Shown: positions 26,647-36,557 of the stretch, piece after piece
Layout: each line of letters begins with the position of its first letter
Position numbering within the stretch: the first letter of the stretch is position 1
Assembly: GCF_000175575.2 (NCBI RefSeq)
Contig: NZ_CP005986.1
Span: forward strand, 186,001 to 250,000
DNA length: 64,000 nt
Source of the DNA: Acidithiobacillus caldus ATCC 51756
Lineage (GTDB): Bacteria > Pseudomonadota > Gammaproteobacteria > Acidithiobacillales > Acidithiobacillaceae
Direction of reading: 5' to 3'
Notes under the pieces: model-generated
Told to the model about the DNA's origin: nothing
Database searches by the model: none
The model's input: only the letters and a program-made list of their open reading frames with translations
Translations under genes and position numbers: made by a program

Positions 26647-27623
26647 CATGCCTGTTAACCTTTCTCAGCAACAAGCCGGACCGGGATATGTTCCATACAG
26701 GCATTGAGCAACCTCAGGGGCAGTTCTGGCTCCCAGAAACGGCGATTGAAGCGATAGACAAACTCGTTCAGATATTCCTGCAGATATTTGCCGGATACCC
26801 CATGGAATGTGCCCAAAAGAAAGGCCTTGAGGTTACCAATGGCGATGTGTACCCACGGCAACCACTCGTCCACCTGATGCGGTTTGGTCACGCGCCCCTC
26901 ATGCTCTTGGCTCTCTCCGAGAACTCGCAGCGCTATTAAGCCGTCGGTGCGGGTAGGTTGCTTGGGGCGCAAGCGTCGCCGCGCGAATTCGCGAATCCGG
27001 TCGGCAGAGACCGAAGGCGTCGTCTCGATGGCAATAAAGCCCGCCTTCTTGCCCCGGTTTTCCACGGCAACCAAGATCGGTGTTTTGCCTTCGGCCCCTC
27101 GACCGCTCTTCCCCCCAGACCGGCGTCCACCGACAAAGGCATCGTCCAACTCTACCAGCCCTTCCAAGCGATACAGACTGTCGCGATCGCCCATGGCGCG
27201 GCGCATGCGGCGCAACATCCGGTGAGCCGTGATCCAGGAGACCCCAATCTGCTTCGACAGCCGCAGGGCGGACAATCCGCCCTTGTCGCTCGCCATCAAA
27301 TAGATGGCCAGGAACCATTGCACCAGGGGCACATTGGACGAATGAAAAATTGTGCCGGCCGTCACCGAGGTCTGATGGCGACAGTGCCCGCACTGAAAGA
27401 GTTTTCGTCCGGCGATCCAGTATCCGCGGTCATGGCCGCATTTCGGACATCGAAACCCCTCGGGCCAGCGCTTTTGTTTCAGCGCCTCCAAGCAGGCCTC
27501 TTCCGTGCCAAACCGCGCTTGCCACTGCAAGAGGTTCGTCGCTTCAGCTTTCATCTCAGACCTCCTTTCTCTATGCCTCACAGAGAGTTAGAGCTTGATT
27601 GCTGAGAATGATTCAGAGGCATG
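26647..27623 (-). mobile_element. Complete IS1595-family insertion sequence (977 bp)
   Basis: Ends are inverted: CATGCCTGTTAACCTTTC at 26647 and CATGCCTCTGAATCATTC read inward from 27623, both leading into TCAGCAA. An exact 8-bp target duplication TTTTGGTA lies at 26639-26646 and 27624-27631, the size typical of this family. It carries one intact transposase. Confidence 0.93.
26655..27554 (-). CDS. IS1595-family transposase
   Basis: 299 residues from ATG at 27554 (AAGGAGG upstream; an ATG-less extension to 27581 is less likely). N-terminal zinc ribbon CPKCGHDRGYW...CGHC, then HQTSVTAGTIFHSS, a DDE core with LVELDDAFVGGRRSGGKSG, RTDGLIALR, and the NLKAFLLGTFHGVS segment before EYLNEFVYRFNRRF. 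All family motifs are present and uninterrupted, so it is probably active. Confidence 0.92.
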   Translation of the reverse strand: MKAEATNLLQWQARFGTEEACLEALKQKRWPEGFRCPKCGHDRGYWIAGRKLFQCGHCRHQTSVTAGTIFHSSNVPLVQWFLAIYLMASDKGGLSALRLSKQIGVSWITAHRMLRRMRRAMGDRDSLYRLEGLVELDDAFVGGRRSGGKSGRGAEGKTPILVAVENRGKKAGFIAIETTPSVSADRIREFARRRLRPKQPTRTDGLIALRVLGESQEHEGRVTKPHQVDEWLPWVHIAIGNLKAFLLGTFHGVSGKYLQEYLNEFVYRFNRRFWEPELPLRLLNACMEHIPVRLVAEKG

Positions 27624-27938
27624 TTTTGGTATTGCCGCGAAACCTCCACCCTGGGATTTTGGCGCATCGATCCCGATGGCGCGGCTTTCTGGCAGGAATG
27701 GCGTCTTGCGCCCCAGGAAGTAGACCACCTTCGTCGGCAGTACGTGCAAGAGGGAGCGCAAGCATCGATGTCCTCCGATGTGCAACCGCGTGCCGTTGGT
27801 TTTTAGGGAAGATCCCTGCTGTTGTCTGGACGGAAGGCCTTTTACGGATCGAAACGGTATTCCCTGGGGGAAGCCCATCGATCCACGAGAGGCCTTCCGC
27901 CTCCTGTATCCCGCTCAGCCGCAAAGGAGTGTGAGGTT

Positions 27939-28233
27939 ATGAAGCAGTTACCGATCATGGCGCAAGTCGCCCAAGGGCGCCTTTCGGGGTTTGCACTGGG
28001 ACCTTTGGTTCATTCCGCTGAGCAATGCCGAACCTCCGGAACGCAAGGTGCGGCGGATCGGTGCGGTGTATGTGATACGCTTACCCGACCTGGTCTTGCC
28101 GGCGCTCCAGCATCTCCTTGAGACGCGTATGCGTGAAAGTTATCTGCTCTGCCTTTGCGTTAGCCAGATCTTTCGCGGCTGCCACCCGCGCGACCACGCC
28201 TTCATCCAATCGGACTGGGCAATCTGGTCTTGA
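27939..28233 (+). CDS. Small ORF before the second kdpA, possibly frameshifted
   Basis: An ATG at 27939 with AAAGGAG upstream opens a 60-residue frame to 28121. A second frame, from about 27943 to the TGA at 28233, reads more like protein (LHWDLWFIPLSNAEPPERKV, RRIGAVYVIRLPDLVLPALQ, ...SDWAIWS) and ends 10 bp before the kdpA-like start. The simplest view is one gene with a one-base shift around 27985. I do not recognise the family. Confidence 0.35.
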
Positions 28234-28243
28234 GGAGAGCCCC

Positions 28244-30002
28244 ATGCATCCCTTACTTGCCAGCGTCCTCCAAACCCTTTTCGTCCTGGGGCTGACCATC
28301 CTGTTGGCCTATCCCCTCGGAATATATCTCGACTCGGTCTACAACGGCCGCGTGTTTTGGGCGCGGCGGGTATTGGGTCCGATAGAGGAGATGATCTACC
28401 ACCTGGCAGGCAGCGCACCAGGACATGGATTGGAAACGTTACGCTCTCAGCTTTTTGGGCTTCAACGGGCTCGGCGCACCGAGTCTCTACGTCCTGTTGC
28501 GTTGGCAAGGGGCTTTGCCTTTCAATCCGGAACACTTTGCCGGCATGTCGCCCATTATGGCCTTTAACACCGCCGCAAGTTTCGTGACCACCACCAATCT
28601 GCAGGATTATGGTGGCGAGAGCACGTTGAGTTATCTATCCAAAGCCGCAGGCCTTGCGCAGCAGAATTTCCTCGCCGCCGCCAGTGGCGTCGTTACGCTG
28701 CTGGCAGTGGCCCGCGCCTTCATGCGCAGCGAAGGACGGGGGCTCGGCAATTTCTGGGTAGACACCACCCGAACGGTGCTGTACCTCTTCTTGCCGTTGG
28801 CCGCCATTTTTACGGTGTTTTATATCCAGCAAGGAGCCATTGAGAATTGGGTGGCCTATGTCCACGCGGATTTGATACAGCCCTTTTGGCATGACGGTCA
28901 CTGGATAAGACATCAGGTTCTGGCCATGGGGCCGGCTGCCTCACAGGAAGCGATCACCATACTGGCGGGGGATGGAGGAGCTGTTTTCAACGCAGGTGTG
29001 GCACATCCCTTCGTGAATCCGACGCCTTTGTCCAACCTCGGGCAGATGGTGTCCTTTTTGCTCATCCCCACCGCCCTGATTTTCTGGTTCGGGCGTGCCT
29101 TGCGGCGCCCCCGGGTAGCTTGGGCGATTCTCGCCTGTACCACGCTCTTATGGCTCCCTCTGGCTGTGACGAGCGAAGCGGCGGACCTCGTTTCCAATCC
29201 CCAATTCCCACCCAGCGTTTCTCGCGCAAGCGGCCCAGACGCGGGCGGAGGTGGTAATCTGGAGGGGGTTGATCTGCGCTTCGGATCCGGCGCATGTGCG
29301 CTTTTCGGCAGTCTCGCTGCCACCACGGGAGCCGGTATGTCTGGCTGTGCCTACGACTCCATGATGCCGCTATCCAGTGGTATCAACATGGTATTTATGC
29401 AGCTGGGGGAGCTCTTGTTTGGGGGAGCTCGTGTGGGCCTGGAGAGCTTCCTGGCAACTATGATCTTTGCGGTTTTTTTAGCAGGATTGATGACCGGGCG
29501 CAGTCCAGTCTTCTTGGCCAAAAAAATTGAGGCATTCGAGATCAAAATGGTGGCCTTGTCCCTATTGGTGATGCCGGTGCTTGTGTTGCTCACCACGGCT
29601 TTCGCCGTGAGTGTGCCTGACGGACGCGCTGCCGTGTTCAATCCTGGTCCCCAGGGGTTCAGCGAGGTCCTCTACGAATTCACGAGCGCGGTAAACAATA
29701 ATGGAAGCGATATGGGCGGTCTGAATGTCAACACCACCTTCTACAACGCACTCTCGGCCATGGCAATGCTGTTCGGAAGATACTTTGGAATACTGCCGCT
29801 TCTGGCCATGGCTGGGAGTCTTATCCAAAAGAAGCGGTTGCCGCAAGGCGCGGGAATATTGCGAGAGAGCTCGGTACTCATGATTCTCTTCGTCACTTTC
29901 GTTATCGTCGTACTGGGAGCGATTACCTTCCTGCCGGCCTTTGCCCTCGGTCCGCTGGCAGCACAATGGGCCATCCTGCCCCCCCCACAACTCCAGTGGT
30001 GA
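28244..30002 (+). pseudogene. Second, diverged kdpA with frameshift
   Basis: Starts well (GAGGAGAG, ATG at 28244, MHPLLASVLQTLFVLGLTI) but loses frame at about 28420-28426, just before MDWKRYALSFLGFNG; the remaining 525 codons are open to 30002. It is a full-length KdpA homologue in both frames. Pore loops differ from the intact copy: loop 1 TTTNLQDYGGE, loop 2 AGDGGAVFNAGVAHP instead of [15 protein letters not shown], loop 3 SGCAYDSMMPLSSG, loop 4 NNNGSDMGG. There is no kdpB or kdpC beside it. Either a pseudogene or a KdpA-like protein needing frameshifting. Confidence 0.85.
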
Positions 30003-30046
30003 GCGTGGTGACTGCTTAGACGAGGCGCGCGGGAGGCTAAAACGGT

Positions 30047-30793
30047 ATGGAGAACAAATTGGCAATACTCGTGGTTGAGGACGACTTGCGTATCGGTAGA
30101 CTCCTCGAGAATAATCTGCGCCTCGGGGATACGTACCTTGTGGATTGGGAGACATCGGCGGCCGCAGCACAGCGGGCCGTGCGCCAGCGCCGCGCGCACG
30201 AACGCACGCCCTATTCGGTCGTCTTCTTGGACTTGGGGCTTCCGGATCGGGACGGCTTGGATCTGATTCCGTGGTTTAGAACGCAGTCGGCCGATCAGGT
30301 GATTATTGTGGTCTCGGCTCGTGGAAACGAAGCGGATAAGATTCAGGCCTTTCAGCTAGGTGCTGACGACTATCTAACCAAACCCTTTCATTATGGGGAA
30401 CTGATGGCTCGTCTCCAAGCGCACCTCAGAAGGGTTCATGTCACGACGAACGAGGGCGCTATAGTGCGGGGAGAATGGCGATTGGACGACAACAGACGCG
30501 TGCTGGTGATCGGGGAACGGGAAATTCTGCTCACCAATAAGGAGTACCAACTCATGCGCATTCTCTTACGCAACTGCGGAACCATCGTTCCGAGTAAGCG
30601 TATCCTGAACGCCATTTGGGGCCACACGCATGAGGAACACACGCATTACGTACGTATATACGTGCAAAGGCTGCGTGAGAAAATCGAAAGCGATGCAAGC
30701 CTTCCCCAATTCCTGCTCACTGAGCTTGGAATTGGGTATCGCCTCGTTGTTCCCGACTTTACCGAGAAACAATCAAAAACTAACAGAGATTAA
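30047..30793 (+). CDS. OmpR/KdpE-family response regulator, orphan
   Basis: 248 residues. Receiver domain with acidic pair D12/D13 (VVEDD), phosphoacceptor D62 (FLDLGLPD), S90 (VVSARG) and K112 (TKPF), followed by a winged-helix DNA-binding domain (NKEYQLMRILLRNCGTIVPS, HYVRIYVQRLREKIE, LTELGIGYRL). An insertion with Arg/His lies before the phospho-site. No histidine kinase is adjacent. Its place just after kdpA-like sequence suggests it replaces or derives from KdpE and may read the AT-rich motif shared by kdp and the porin. Confidence 0.82.
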   Translation: MENKLAILVVEDDLRIGRLLENNLRLGDTYLVDWETSAAAAQRAVRQRRAHERTPYSVVFLDLGLPDRDGLDLIPWFRTQSADQVIIVVSARGNEADKIQAFQLGADDYLTKPFHYGELMARLQAHLRRVHVTTNEGAIVRGEWRLDDNRRVLVIGEREILLTNKEYQLMRILLRNCGTIVPSKRILNAIWGHTHEEHTHYVRIYVQRLREKIESDASLPQFLLTELGIGYRLVVPDFTEKQSKTNRD

Positions 30794-30975
30794 GTAACGA
30801 CAATAAAGAGTTATTTTTTGAAATCAGCCCACAGGTATTTGTGGTATTCGTTTATCAATCGGCGTGCAAAAGGGGATAATTCTGGGCACGCTTTATCGTG
30901 ACGATCTCCTATGTGCGAGAAAACACGGAACTATTACAAGCCCATATAGAGCAGATGTACACCTCCGGTAATGCC

Positions 30976-31032
30976 TTGACAGACTCCTGCGCGCGGGTAT
31001 CCACTCTGCGTTTAAATACTGTTAGGGGGTAT
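30976..31032 (+). promoter_or_regulatory. Promoter and putative RcnR/CsoR-type operator
   Basis: TTGACA (30976-30981), 16-bp spacer, TATCCA (30998-31003). Downstream, ATAC-TGTTAGGGG-GTAT (31016-31032) is a G-tract flanked by a short inverted repeat, the layout of RcnR/CsoR operators. It overlaps the ribosome site of the repressor gene, so binding could give autoregulation. Confidence 0.5.
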
Positions 31033-31036
31033 AGGT

Positions 31037-31306
31037 ATGTCGGCACACGATCGACGGGCCATCCTGCAGCGCATGGCCCGTCTGGAAGGCCAGGTCCGCG
31101 GTATCCGGCAAATGCTGGAGGAAGACCGCGATTGCCCAGAAGTCCTGAATCAGATGGCCGCAGCGCGCGCCGCTTTGGATAAGGTCGCCCGGATGGTTTT
31201 TGAAGATCACCTGGATCACTGCTTGGTAGATGTTATCCAGGACGGGGATGCAGACGAACCGATAGCGAGTATCAAAGCGGCCTTCGCCTGTTATTTCTTG
31301 CCCTGA
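31037..31306 (+). CDS. CsoR/RcnR/FrmR-family metal-responsive repressor
   Basis: 89-residue all-helical repressor. Typical start MSAHDRRAILQRMARLEGQV-RGIRQMLEEDRDCPEVLNQ with the conserved first-helix Cys at 35 and, in helix 2, a DHLDHCLVD segment giving His60 and Cys61-type ligands. These proteins leave a G-tract operator when metal binds. The next gene is a His-rich exporter of the RcnA/NicO kind, so a Ni/Co sensor is the best guess; copper (CsoR) and formaldehyde (FrmR) are alternatives. Confidence 0.85.
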   Translation: MSAHDRRAILQRMARLEGQVRGIRQMLEEDRDCPEVLNQMAAARAALDKVARMVFEDHLDHCLVDVIQDGDADEPIASIKAAFACYFLP

Positions 31307-31321
31307 TCACGGGAGCTCTTC

Positions 31322-32032
<711 letters not shown>

Positions 32033-32053
32033 TTCGCAAAACGGGAGGAAAAC

Positions 32054-32281
32054 GTGACTCTCCTGACGATATACGGCGCATCGGTGGTCACTCGGATGAT
32101 GATATTTTATGCTCTGGAGCAAAAATCATCGTGGTTTACTCTAGCATTTGGTATAAGCTGCATCGGTTCTGCGATCTACGGGTTTCTTGCCGGAACGTGG
32201 CCCTTTGGCATCGTAGAATCTATCTGGAGTTTGGTGGCCTTTCAGAAGTGGTATTCCATGTTGGACAATCCTGAGAAATAG
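32054..32281 (+). CDS. Small conserved membrane protein
   Basis: 75 residues from GTG at 32054 with GGGAGGA upstream. Two hydrophobic segments (TIYGASVVTRMMIFYAL and TLAFGISCIGSAIYGFLAG) followed by WPFGIVESIWSLVAFQKW. Short proteins of this shape are widespread in proteobacteria with no assigned function. It follows the exporter by 21 bp and is likely in the same transcript. Confidence 0.65.
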   Translation: MTLLTIYGASVVTRMMIFYALEQKSSWFTLAFGISCIGSAIYGFLAGTWPFGIVESIWSLVAFQKWYSMLDNPEK

Positions 32282-32368
32282 CATACTCCCGAGTCGATAA
32301 TGTGGATCTCATGAACGGCAGCTTCCGCTGCAGTCCTGCTCTTGCGACCGTCCATATACGGCGGTGAG

Positions 32369-35300
32369 CTACCCAAGTTGGAATACCTCTTGTAGCTCAG
32401 TATCGCTGAGATTACCAATCCATTGTTCTCCAGCACCGACGGTTAGGTTGGCTAAATCCCGCTTTGTTTTCATGAGTTCGTTGATGCGTTCCTCGAAAGT
32501 AGCTCTGGTGATCAGCCGATGTACTTGGACATTTCGCTGTTGACCAATGCGGTAGGCGCGGTCTGTGGCCTGCGCTTCCACCGCTGGATTCCACCAGAGA
32601 TCATAGTGAACGACATGAGAGGCTGCCGTCAAATTTAGCCCTGTGCCTCCAGCTTTGAGAGACAAAATCAGGATACGCTCTCTGGGATCCTGTTGAAATT
32701 TATCGACCATGACATCGCGTTGCTTTCGGGTGACCCCACCATGTAGAAACGGTGGCAGATGACCTGTTGCCTCTCGAATCCAAGGACGCAGCAATTCTCC
32801 CATTTCCCGAAACTGGGTAAAGATCAGACATTTTTCGTGGTTAGCAAGAATGGGTTCCAGCAAATCCAGGAGTAGCGAGGCCTTTCCAGAAATCGATGGG
32901 CCCCTATCCCCCTGTTCCTTCAAGTAATGGGCAGGATGATTACAGACTTGCTTGAGGGCTAAAATCATCTGTAGCACGAGCCCCTTTCGGTGGAAGGTGT
33001 CGGACTCTCCCCGGATCACCTGGAGCGATTCCCGCACCACGGATTCATATAAGGCGGCTTGTGCGTCTGTGAGAGTAGCGTATTCGTCTTGCTCGATCTT
33101 ATCGGGCAGGTCGCTGATGATCTGTCTATCTAATTTGACTCGTCGAAGCAGAAAAGGTGCGGTAACTTTTTGGAACTTGTGGATCGCATGCTGATCCCGA
33201 TTCCGCTCGATAGGAACGGCAAATTCTTTGGTGAAGCGTGCCAGGGGTCCAAACAATCCCCGGTTGGCAAAATCCAGGATGCTCCAGTATTCGGACAAGC
33301 GATTTTCAACGGGGGTGCCGCTCATGGCGATGAACGATCGGGCTGGTATGGACTTAGCTGCCCTGGTCTGGGACGCTGCGGGATTCTTGATGTTCTGCGC
33401 TTCGTCTACCACCACCACGCGCCAAGGCAGTTTCTTGAGACGAGGGGCATCGGACCGCACGACACCATAGGTCGTGAGCAAGATGTCGGAACGATCCGTG
33501 CTCAAGGTACGGTCCACGCCATGAAATACTTGGACGGTCAGAGAGGGGGTGAACCGCTGGATTTCCTTAAACCAGTTGGTCAGCAGGCTGGTCGGAACGA
33601 CAATTAGTACCTTGCCGTCCGCCAACTCCCCTTCCTCTTTGAGTTGACAGAGCAAAGCAAGCACCTGCAGCGTCTTGCCCAAGCCCATATCGTCGGCGAT
33701 TACACTGCCAAAGCCCGCTCGAAAATTCCGGTATAGCCAGGCAAAACCGCGTTGTTGGTAGGGGCGCAAGGTAGCGTGCAGGTCCGCGGGGGGAGGTATC
33801 GTATCGACCTCCCGCAGTTGCCGTAGTAGCTCGCGCGTGGCCTCATCAAGGTAGACGGGATGTCCACAGTACTCCTCGGCCAAACCAGCTCGTAAGGCCT
33901 CGTGTCCAGAAAGCACCGGTGGCTTCTGGAGTTCTGCGCGCAGCCGCTCGATATCGCTGGGGTCCAATAACACATACGCACCACGGAACCGCAGGAGACC
34001 TTGGCTATTCGATACCAGCGTCTCAAATTCTTCCGGGGTCAGCTGATGGTCACCGATAGCCACCACCCAGTCGAACTGAAATAGATCATCGATATTGAGC
34101 ATACCCTGATGATGGCCTGCCTGACTTCGCATGCACAGGGAGACCCGGGGACGTAACAACTCGGCCAATCCTTTGGGAAGAACGGTACGAATACCCAACA
34201 GCCGCAGGGTCGGCAGGGTGCTCTGTAATAAGTCCGGCAGTGTCTCCGCCCCGACTGGAATGGGCGTAGTGGCAGCGTTCTGTAGATAGCTTTTGAGCGG
34301 GGGGAAATAGGTCGCAAGGAGCGAGGCAGTTTGCAAGACCGGATATCTGGAATTCGTCCACTGTTCGTCCGTCAAAAAGTTGGCCATGGGTATCGGCGGC
34401 ATTCCCAAAGGGGCTTCCCGATCCTCTACCGCCAAAGAAAGCGCAAAGTCCTCCGTGGACTCCTCGAGCCAAAGGATTGGCGCCTTTTTTAGTCGGGTCC
34501 AGTGCAGGCGAGCAAGCCAGGCTTGTATTCCCGAGGCAATGGCACCTTCTCCAGGACCAGAGAACCGACCACGCAAAGAACAAAAGAATAGATTCGTGAT
34601 GGGAACACCATCCCGCATGCCACCATCTGCATAGGTTAATCTGCTGATCAATGCATCCAAAAAAAGACTGCAAACGGTCATAGCCTGAAGTTCTGGCGAC
34701 AATGTGAAAGGCTTTTTGCCGAAATTACAGAAGAGCAGATTAAGCGGTCCTGAGATGGCCAGCTGGATCAGCAGATCGCGTACACGCTCGTCCATGAGCG
34801 CGGGAAGCCAGCGGATAGCAACCCGGTCCTTGGGGAGCGCGAAAATCTGTGGGACTACTGCTCCCCGGGCTAGCAAGTGCAAAGCCGCCATGTATCCGTG
34901 ATAGAGACCTCTGACGGAAAGTGGAAGATCCGGCAAATCCACTGGACGAACCGTGCCAAGACGCGAGACCCATTCTGCCCAATCCTCTGGTCCAGCTTGT
35001 CCTTGGAGCCTTACCGCGTACTGATTATCCAGCGTGAGGCGAACTGCATCGGGTACCCAGCTGAGATCCGAATCTTCTTTTATCGGGGATTCGAGGATCC
35101 TGCGGGCCGATCGGGCAATTCGCTGAAGCATGGCGCCATACGTGGCGCGAAAATCCACGCCAGGAAAGAATATCGGCTGGGCAGGCAGAATCTGCACTAG
35201 AGTCTTGCCAAGTTCTGGCAGGGTGGTGTAATCGAAGGCGAAAAGAGGATCGGAAGGCTCGGCAGGAACCTGAAAGGGGATCGCTTCGCCAGATGCCGAG

Positions 35301-35866
35301 CACAATGATTCAACAGTAGGCAGCGCGGACTCCGCCTCGCGGGCAATATGAATATGCCGATCCTGCAGCGCAGCGACAAGGTCTACACCTTTCAGCGCAA
35401 ATACCAAAAACGGATTGCCATCAATCTCACGGCTCAACAAATAGATCACAGCCGCGATATGTTTGCAGGGGACGGCCCAGTCCGGGCAGGTGCACTGCAT
35501 GGACAAATCCTTCCATTGCGAGGGAAAGACGGAGATACCCAGAGAATCGGCAAAAGAGAGAACGGCGGGGTCCAGTTCCCGGTTGAGAAGTTGGGAAAGA
35601 ATCCAAGGATCCCGACTGAGACCGTCGATCAAGGAGTCTGCTTGCACAGCGGGTATCGGCGGTACGTCGATCGCTACCTTATAAGGCCGTGCTCGTGAGC
35701 CTTGGACAAGAGCTTCGATATGACCGCCATGCATTTTTAGGCTAGTCACAGCCCCACGGTTGGCGTAACCGCGACCGCGCGGCAGCCGATTATCGTAGTC
35801 GATGTGCGTCAGTGCTTGTAACCACTGTGCGCCCCACCAAGTTGTTCCAAAGGATTTCGTTGTCAT
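32369..35866 (-). CDS. SNF2-family helicase with N-terminal SWIM zinc finger
   Basis: 1165 residues. SWIM zinc finger C125-x-C127...C134-x-H136 (CTCPDWAVPCKH), a long bacterial SNF2-associated middle region, then helicase motifs: I DDMGLGKT (about residue 724), II VDEAQN (about 820), III SGTPVENR, V/VI TGLNLTAASHVVHYDLWWNP and DRAYRIGQ (about 1107). This is the bacterial SWIM-SNF2/HepA type, an ATP-dependent DNA or RNA polymerase translocase. No methylase or nuclease partner is adjacent, so a role in a phage-defence system such as DISARM is not supported here. Confidence 0.92.
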   Translation of the reverse strand: MTTKSFGTTWWGAQWLQALTHIDYDNRLPRGRGYANRGAVTSLKMHGGHIEALVQGSRARPYKVAIDVPPIPAVQADSLIDGLSRDPWILSQLLNRELDPAVLSFADSLGISVFPSQWKDLSMQCTCPDWAVPCKHIAAVIYLLSREIDGNPFLVFALKGVDLVAALQDRHIHIAREAESALPTVESLCSASGEAIPFQVPAEPSDPLFAFDYTTLPELGKTLVQILPAQPIFFPGVDFRATYGAMLQRIARSARRILESPIKEDSDLSWVPDAVRLTLDNQYAVRLQGQAGPEDWAEWVSRLGTVRPVDLPDLPLSVRGLYHGYMAALHLLARGAVVPQIFALPKDRVAIRWLPALMDERVRDLLIQLAISGPLNLLFCNFGKKPFTLSPELQAMTVCSLFLDALISRLTYADGGMRDGVPITNLFFCSLRGRFSGPGEGAIASGIQAWLARLHWTRLKKAPILWLEESTEDFALSLAVEDREAPLGMPPIPMANFLTDEQWTNSRYPVLQTASLLATYFPPLKSYLQNAATTPIPVGAETLPDLLQSTLPTLRLLGIRTVLPKGLAELLRPRVSLCMRSQAGHHQGMLNIDDLFQFDWVVAIGDHQLTPEEFETLVSNSQGLLRFRGAYVLLDPSDIERLRAELQKPPVLSGHEALRAGLAEEYCGHPVYLDEATRELLRQLREVDTIPPPADLHATLRPYQQRGFAWLYRNFRAGFGSVIADDMGLGKTLQVLALLCQLKEEGELADGKVLIVVPTSLLTNWFKEIQRFTPSLTVQVFHGVDRTLSTDRSDILLTTYGVVRSDAPRLKKLPWRVVVVDEAQNIKNPAASQTRAAKSIPARSFIAMSGTPVENRLSEYWSILDFANRGLFGPLARFTKEFAVPIERNRDQHAIHKFQKVTAPFLLRRVKLDRQIISDLPDKIEQDEYATLTDAQAALYESVVRESLQVIRGESDTFHRKGLVLQMILALKQVCNHPAHYLKEQGDRGPSISGKASLLLDLLEPILANHEKCLIFTQFREMGELLRPWIREATGHLPPFLHGGVTRKQRDVMVDKFQQDPRERILILSLKAGGTGLNLTAASHVVHYDLWWNPAVEAQATDRAYRIGQQRNVQVHRLITRATFEERINELMKTKRDLANLTVGAGEQWIGNLSDTELQEVFQLG

Positions 35867-35987
35867 GCCGTTCTATGGTACGAATTCATCAGTTGGCAGG
35901 CGTAAGTCAGGTGACCTCCACGAAACGCACGTATGGATACTGCCGGACTTTTGCGCTGATGACAAGTGTCGCGCGACGGATTATAGT

Positions 35988-36279
35988 ATGAACATGACGC
36001 GATCGTTCCGCCACAAGGGCGTTGAGGCGTTTTTCTACAGTGGCGGCAAGGCGGGGTCTACCGGACCATGCTGCCAAACTGGGAGTCGTGTTAACTGTCC
36101 TCGAAGCAACGGAAGGAGCCGGGCAAATGAGTGCACCTCGGTGGCGTTTGCATCGATTGACAGGAGACTACCAAGGATACTGGTCGGTTCGGGTGAATGG
36201 AAAATGGCGGGTGATCTTTCGCTTTGAAGGAATTCATGCGGAACTGATTACATGGATAATCGCTGAGGTGGCGTTATGA
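35988..36279 (+). pseudogene. HigB-type toxin with frameshift
   Basis: Starts MNMTRSFRHKGVEAFFYSGG in one frame and continues PDHAAKLGVVLTVLEATEG, APRWRLHRLTGDYQGYWSVR and NGKWRVIFRFE in the next. The switch occurs at the G4 run 36053-36056; with three G instead of four the 93-residue RelE/HigB mRNA-interferase fold is restored. The only long frame on the 3' side starts at a TTG at 36022 and lacks the N-terminal helix. As written the toxin is inactive, while the overlapping antitoxin is intact. Confidence 0.82.
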
Positions 36280-36557
36280 GCGAAATGCATAAACCTGCAC
36301 ATCCAGGTGAGGTTTTGCGAGAATACTTACCTGAGGGGATGAGCGTCACAGACGCTGCCAAAGCGCTTAACGTGACGCGACAATCCTTATCGGCCGTATT
36401 GAATGGAAGGGCGGGCATCAGCATCGAAATGGCGCTCCGCTTAGAAGCAGCGCTGGGGATAGAAGCAGAGTTTTGGCTGCGTATGCAGATGACCTTCGAC
36501 CTGCGGGAAGCGCGACAGAAGGAACTGGTCCGCGGCGTGCGATATATAGCCGCTTGA
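36276..36557 (+). CDS. higA: HigA-type antitoxin
   Basis: 93 residues, ATGA overlap with the higB frame. HTH XRE protein with the HigA hallmarks HPGEVLREYLPEGMSVTDAA, KALNVTRQSLSAVLNGRAGI and EMALRLEAALGIEAEFWLRM. Binds the toxin and represses the operon. Start ATG is the natural coupled one. Intact even though its toxin frame is broken, consistent with recent toxin loss or a sequencing slip. Confidence 0.9.
   Translation: MSEMHKPAHPGEVLREYLPEGMSVTDAAKALNVTRQSLSAVLNGRAGISIEMALRLEAALGIEAEFWLRMQMTFDLREARQKELVRGVRYIAA

Larger units (their letters stand above)
26372..27806 (+). pseudogene. Small membrane protein gene split by IS1595
   Basis: The 5' part (26372-26646) has a strong ribosome site (GGGAGGAG) and encodes MLYGVILSFALLLLGLYWLY, a helix, then a basic linker and WELLVDLEHRAFW. 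The 3' part (27632-27806) continues YCRETSTLGFWRIDPDGAAF and ends PRAVGF-stop. Removing the element and one 8-bp target copy restores one frame of about 149 residues (FWY-CRETS). Unknown function; four or five Trp in a short region suggest a WD-like or Trp-rich fold. Part of the kinase-like operon. Confidence 0.85.

Noticed and set aside
32369-35866. SNF2 helicase as part of a DISARM-like or other phage-defence system
   Set aside because: No methyltransferase, PLD, DUF1998 or nuclease partner adjacent; neighbours are a metal efflux pair and a toxin-antitoxin module.
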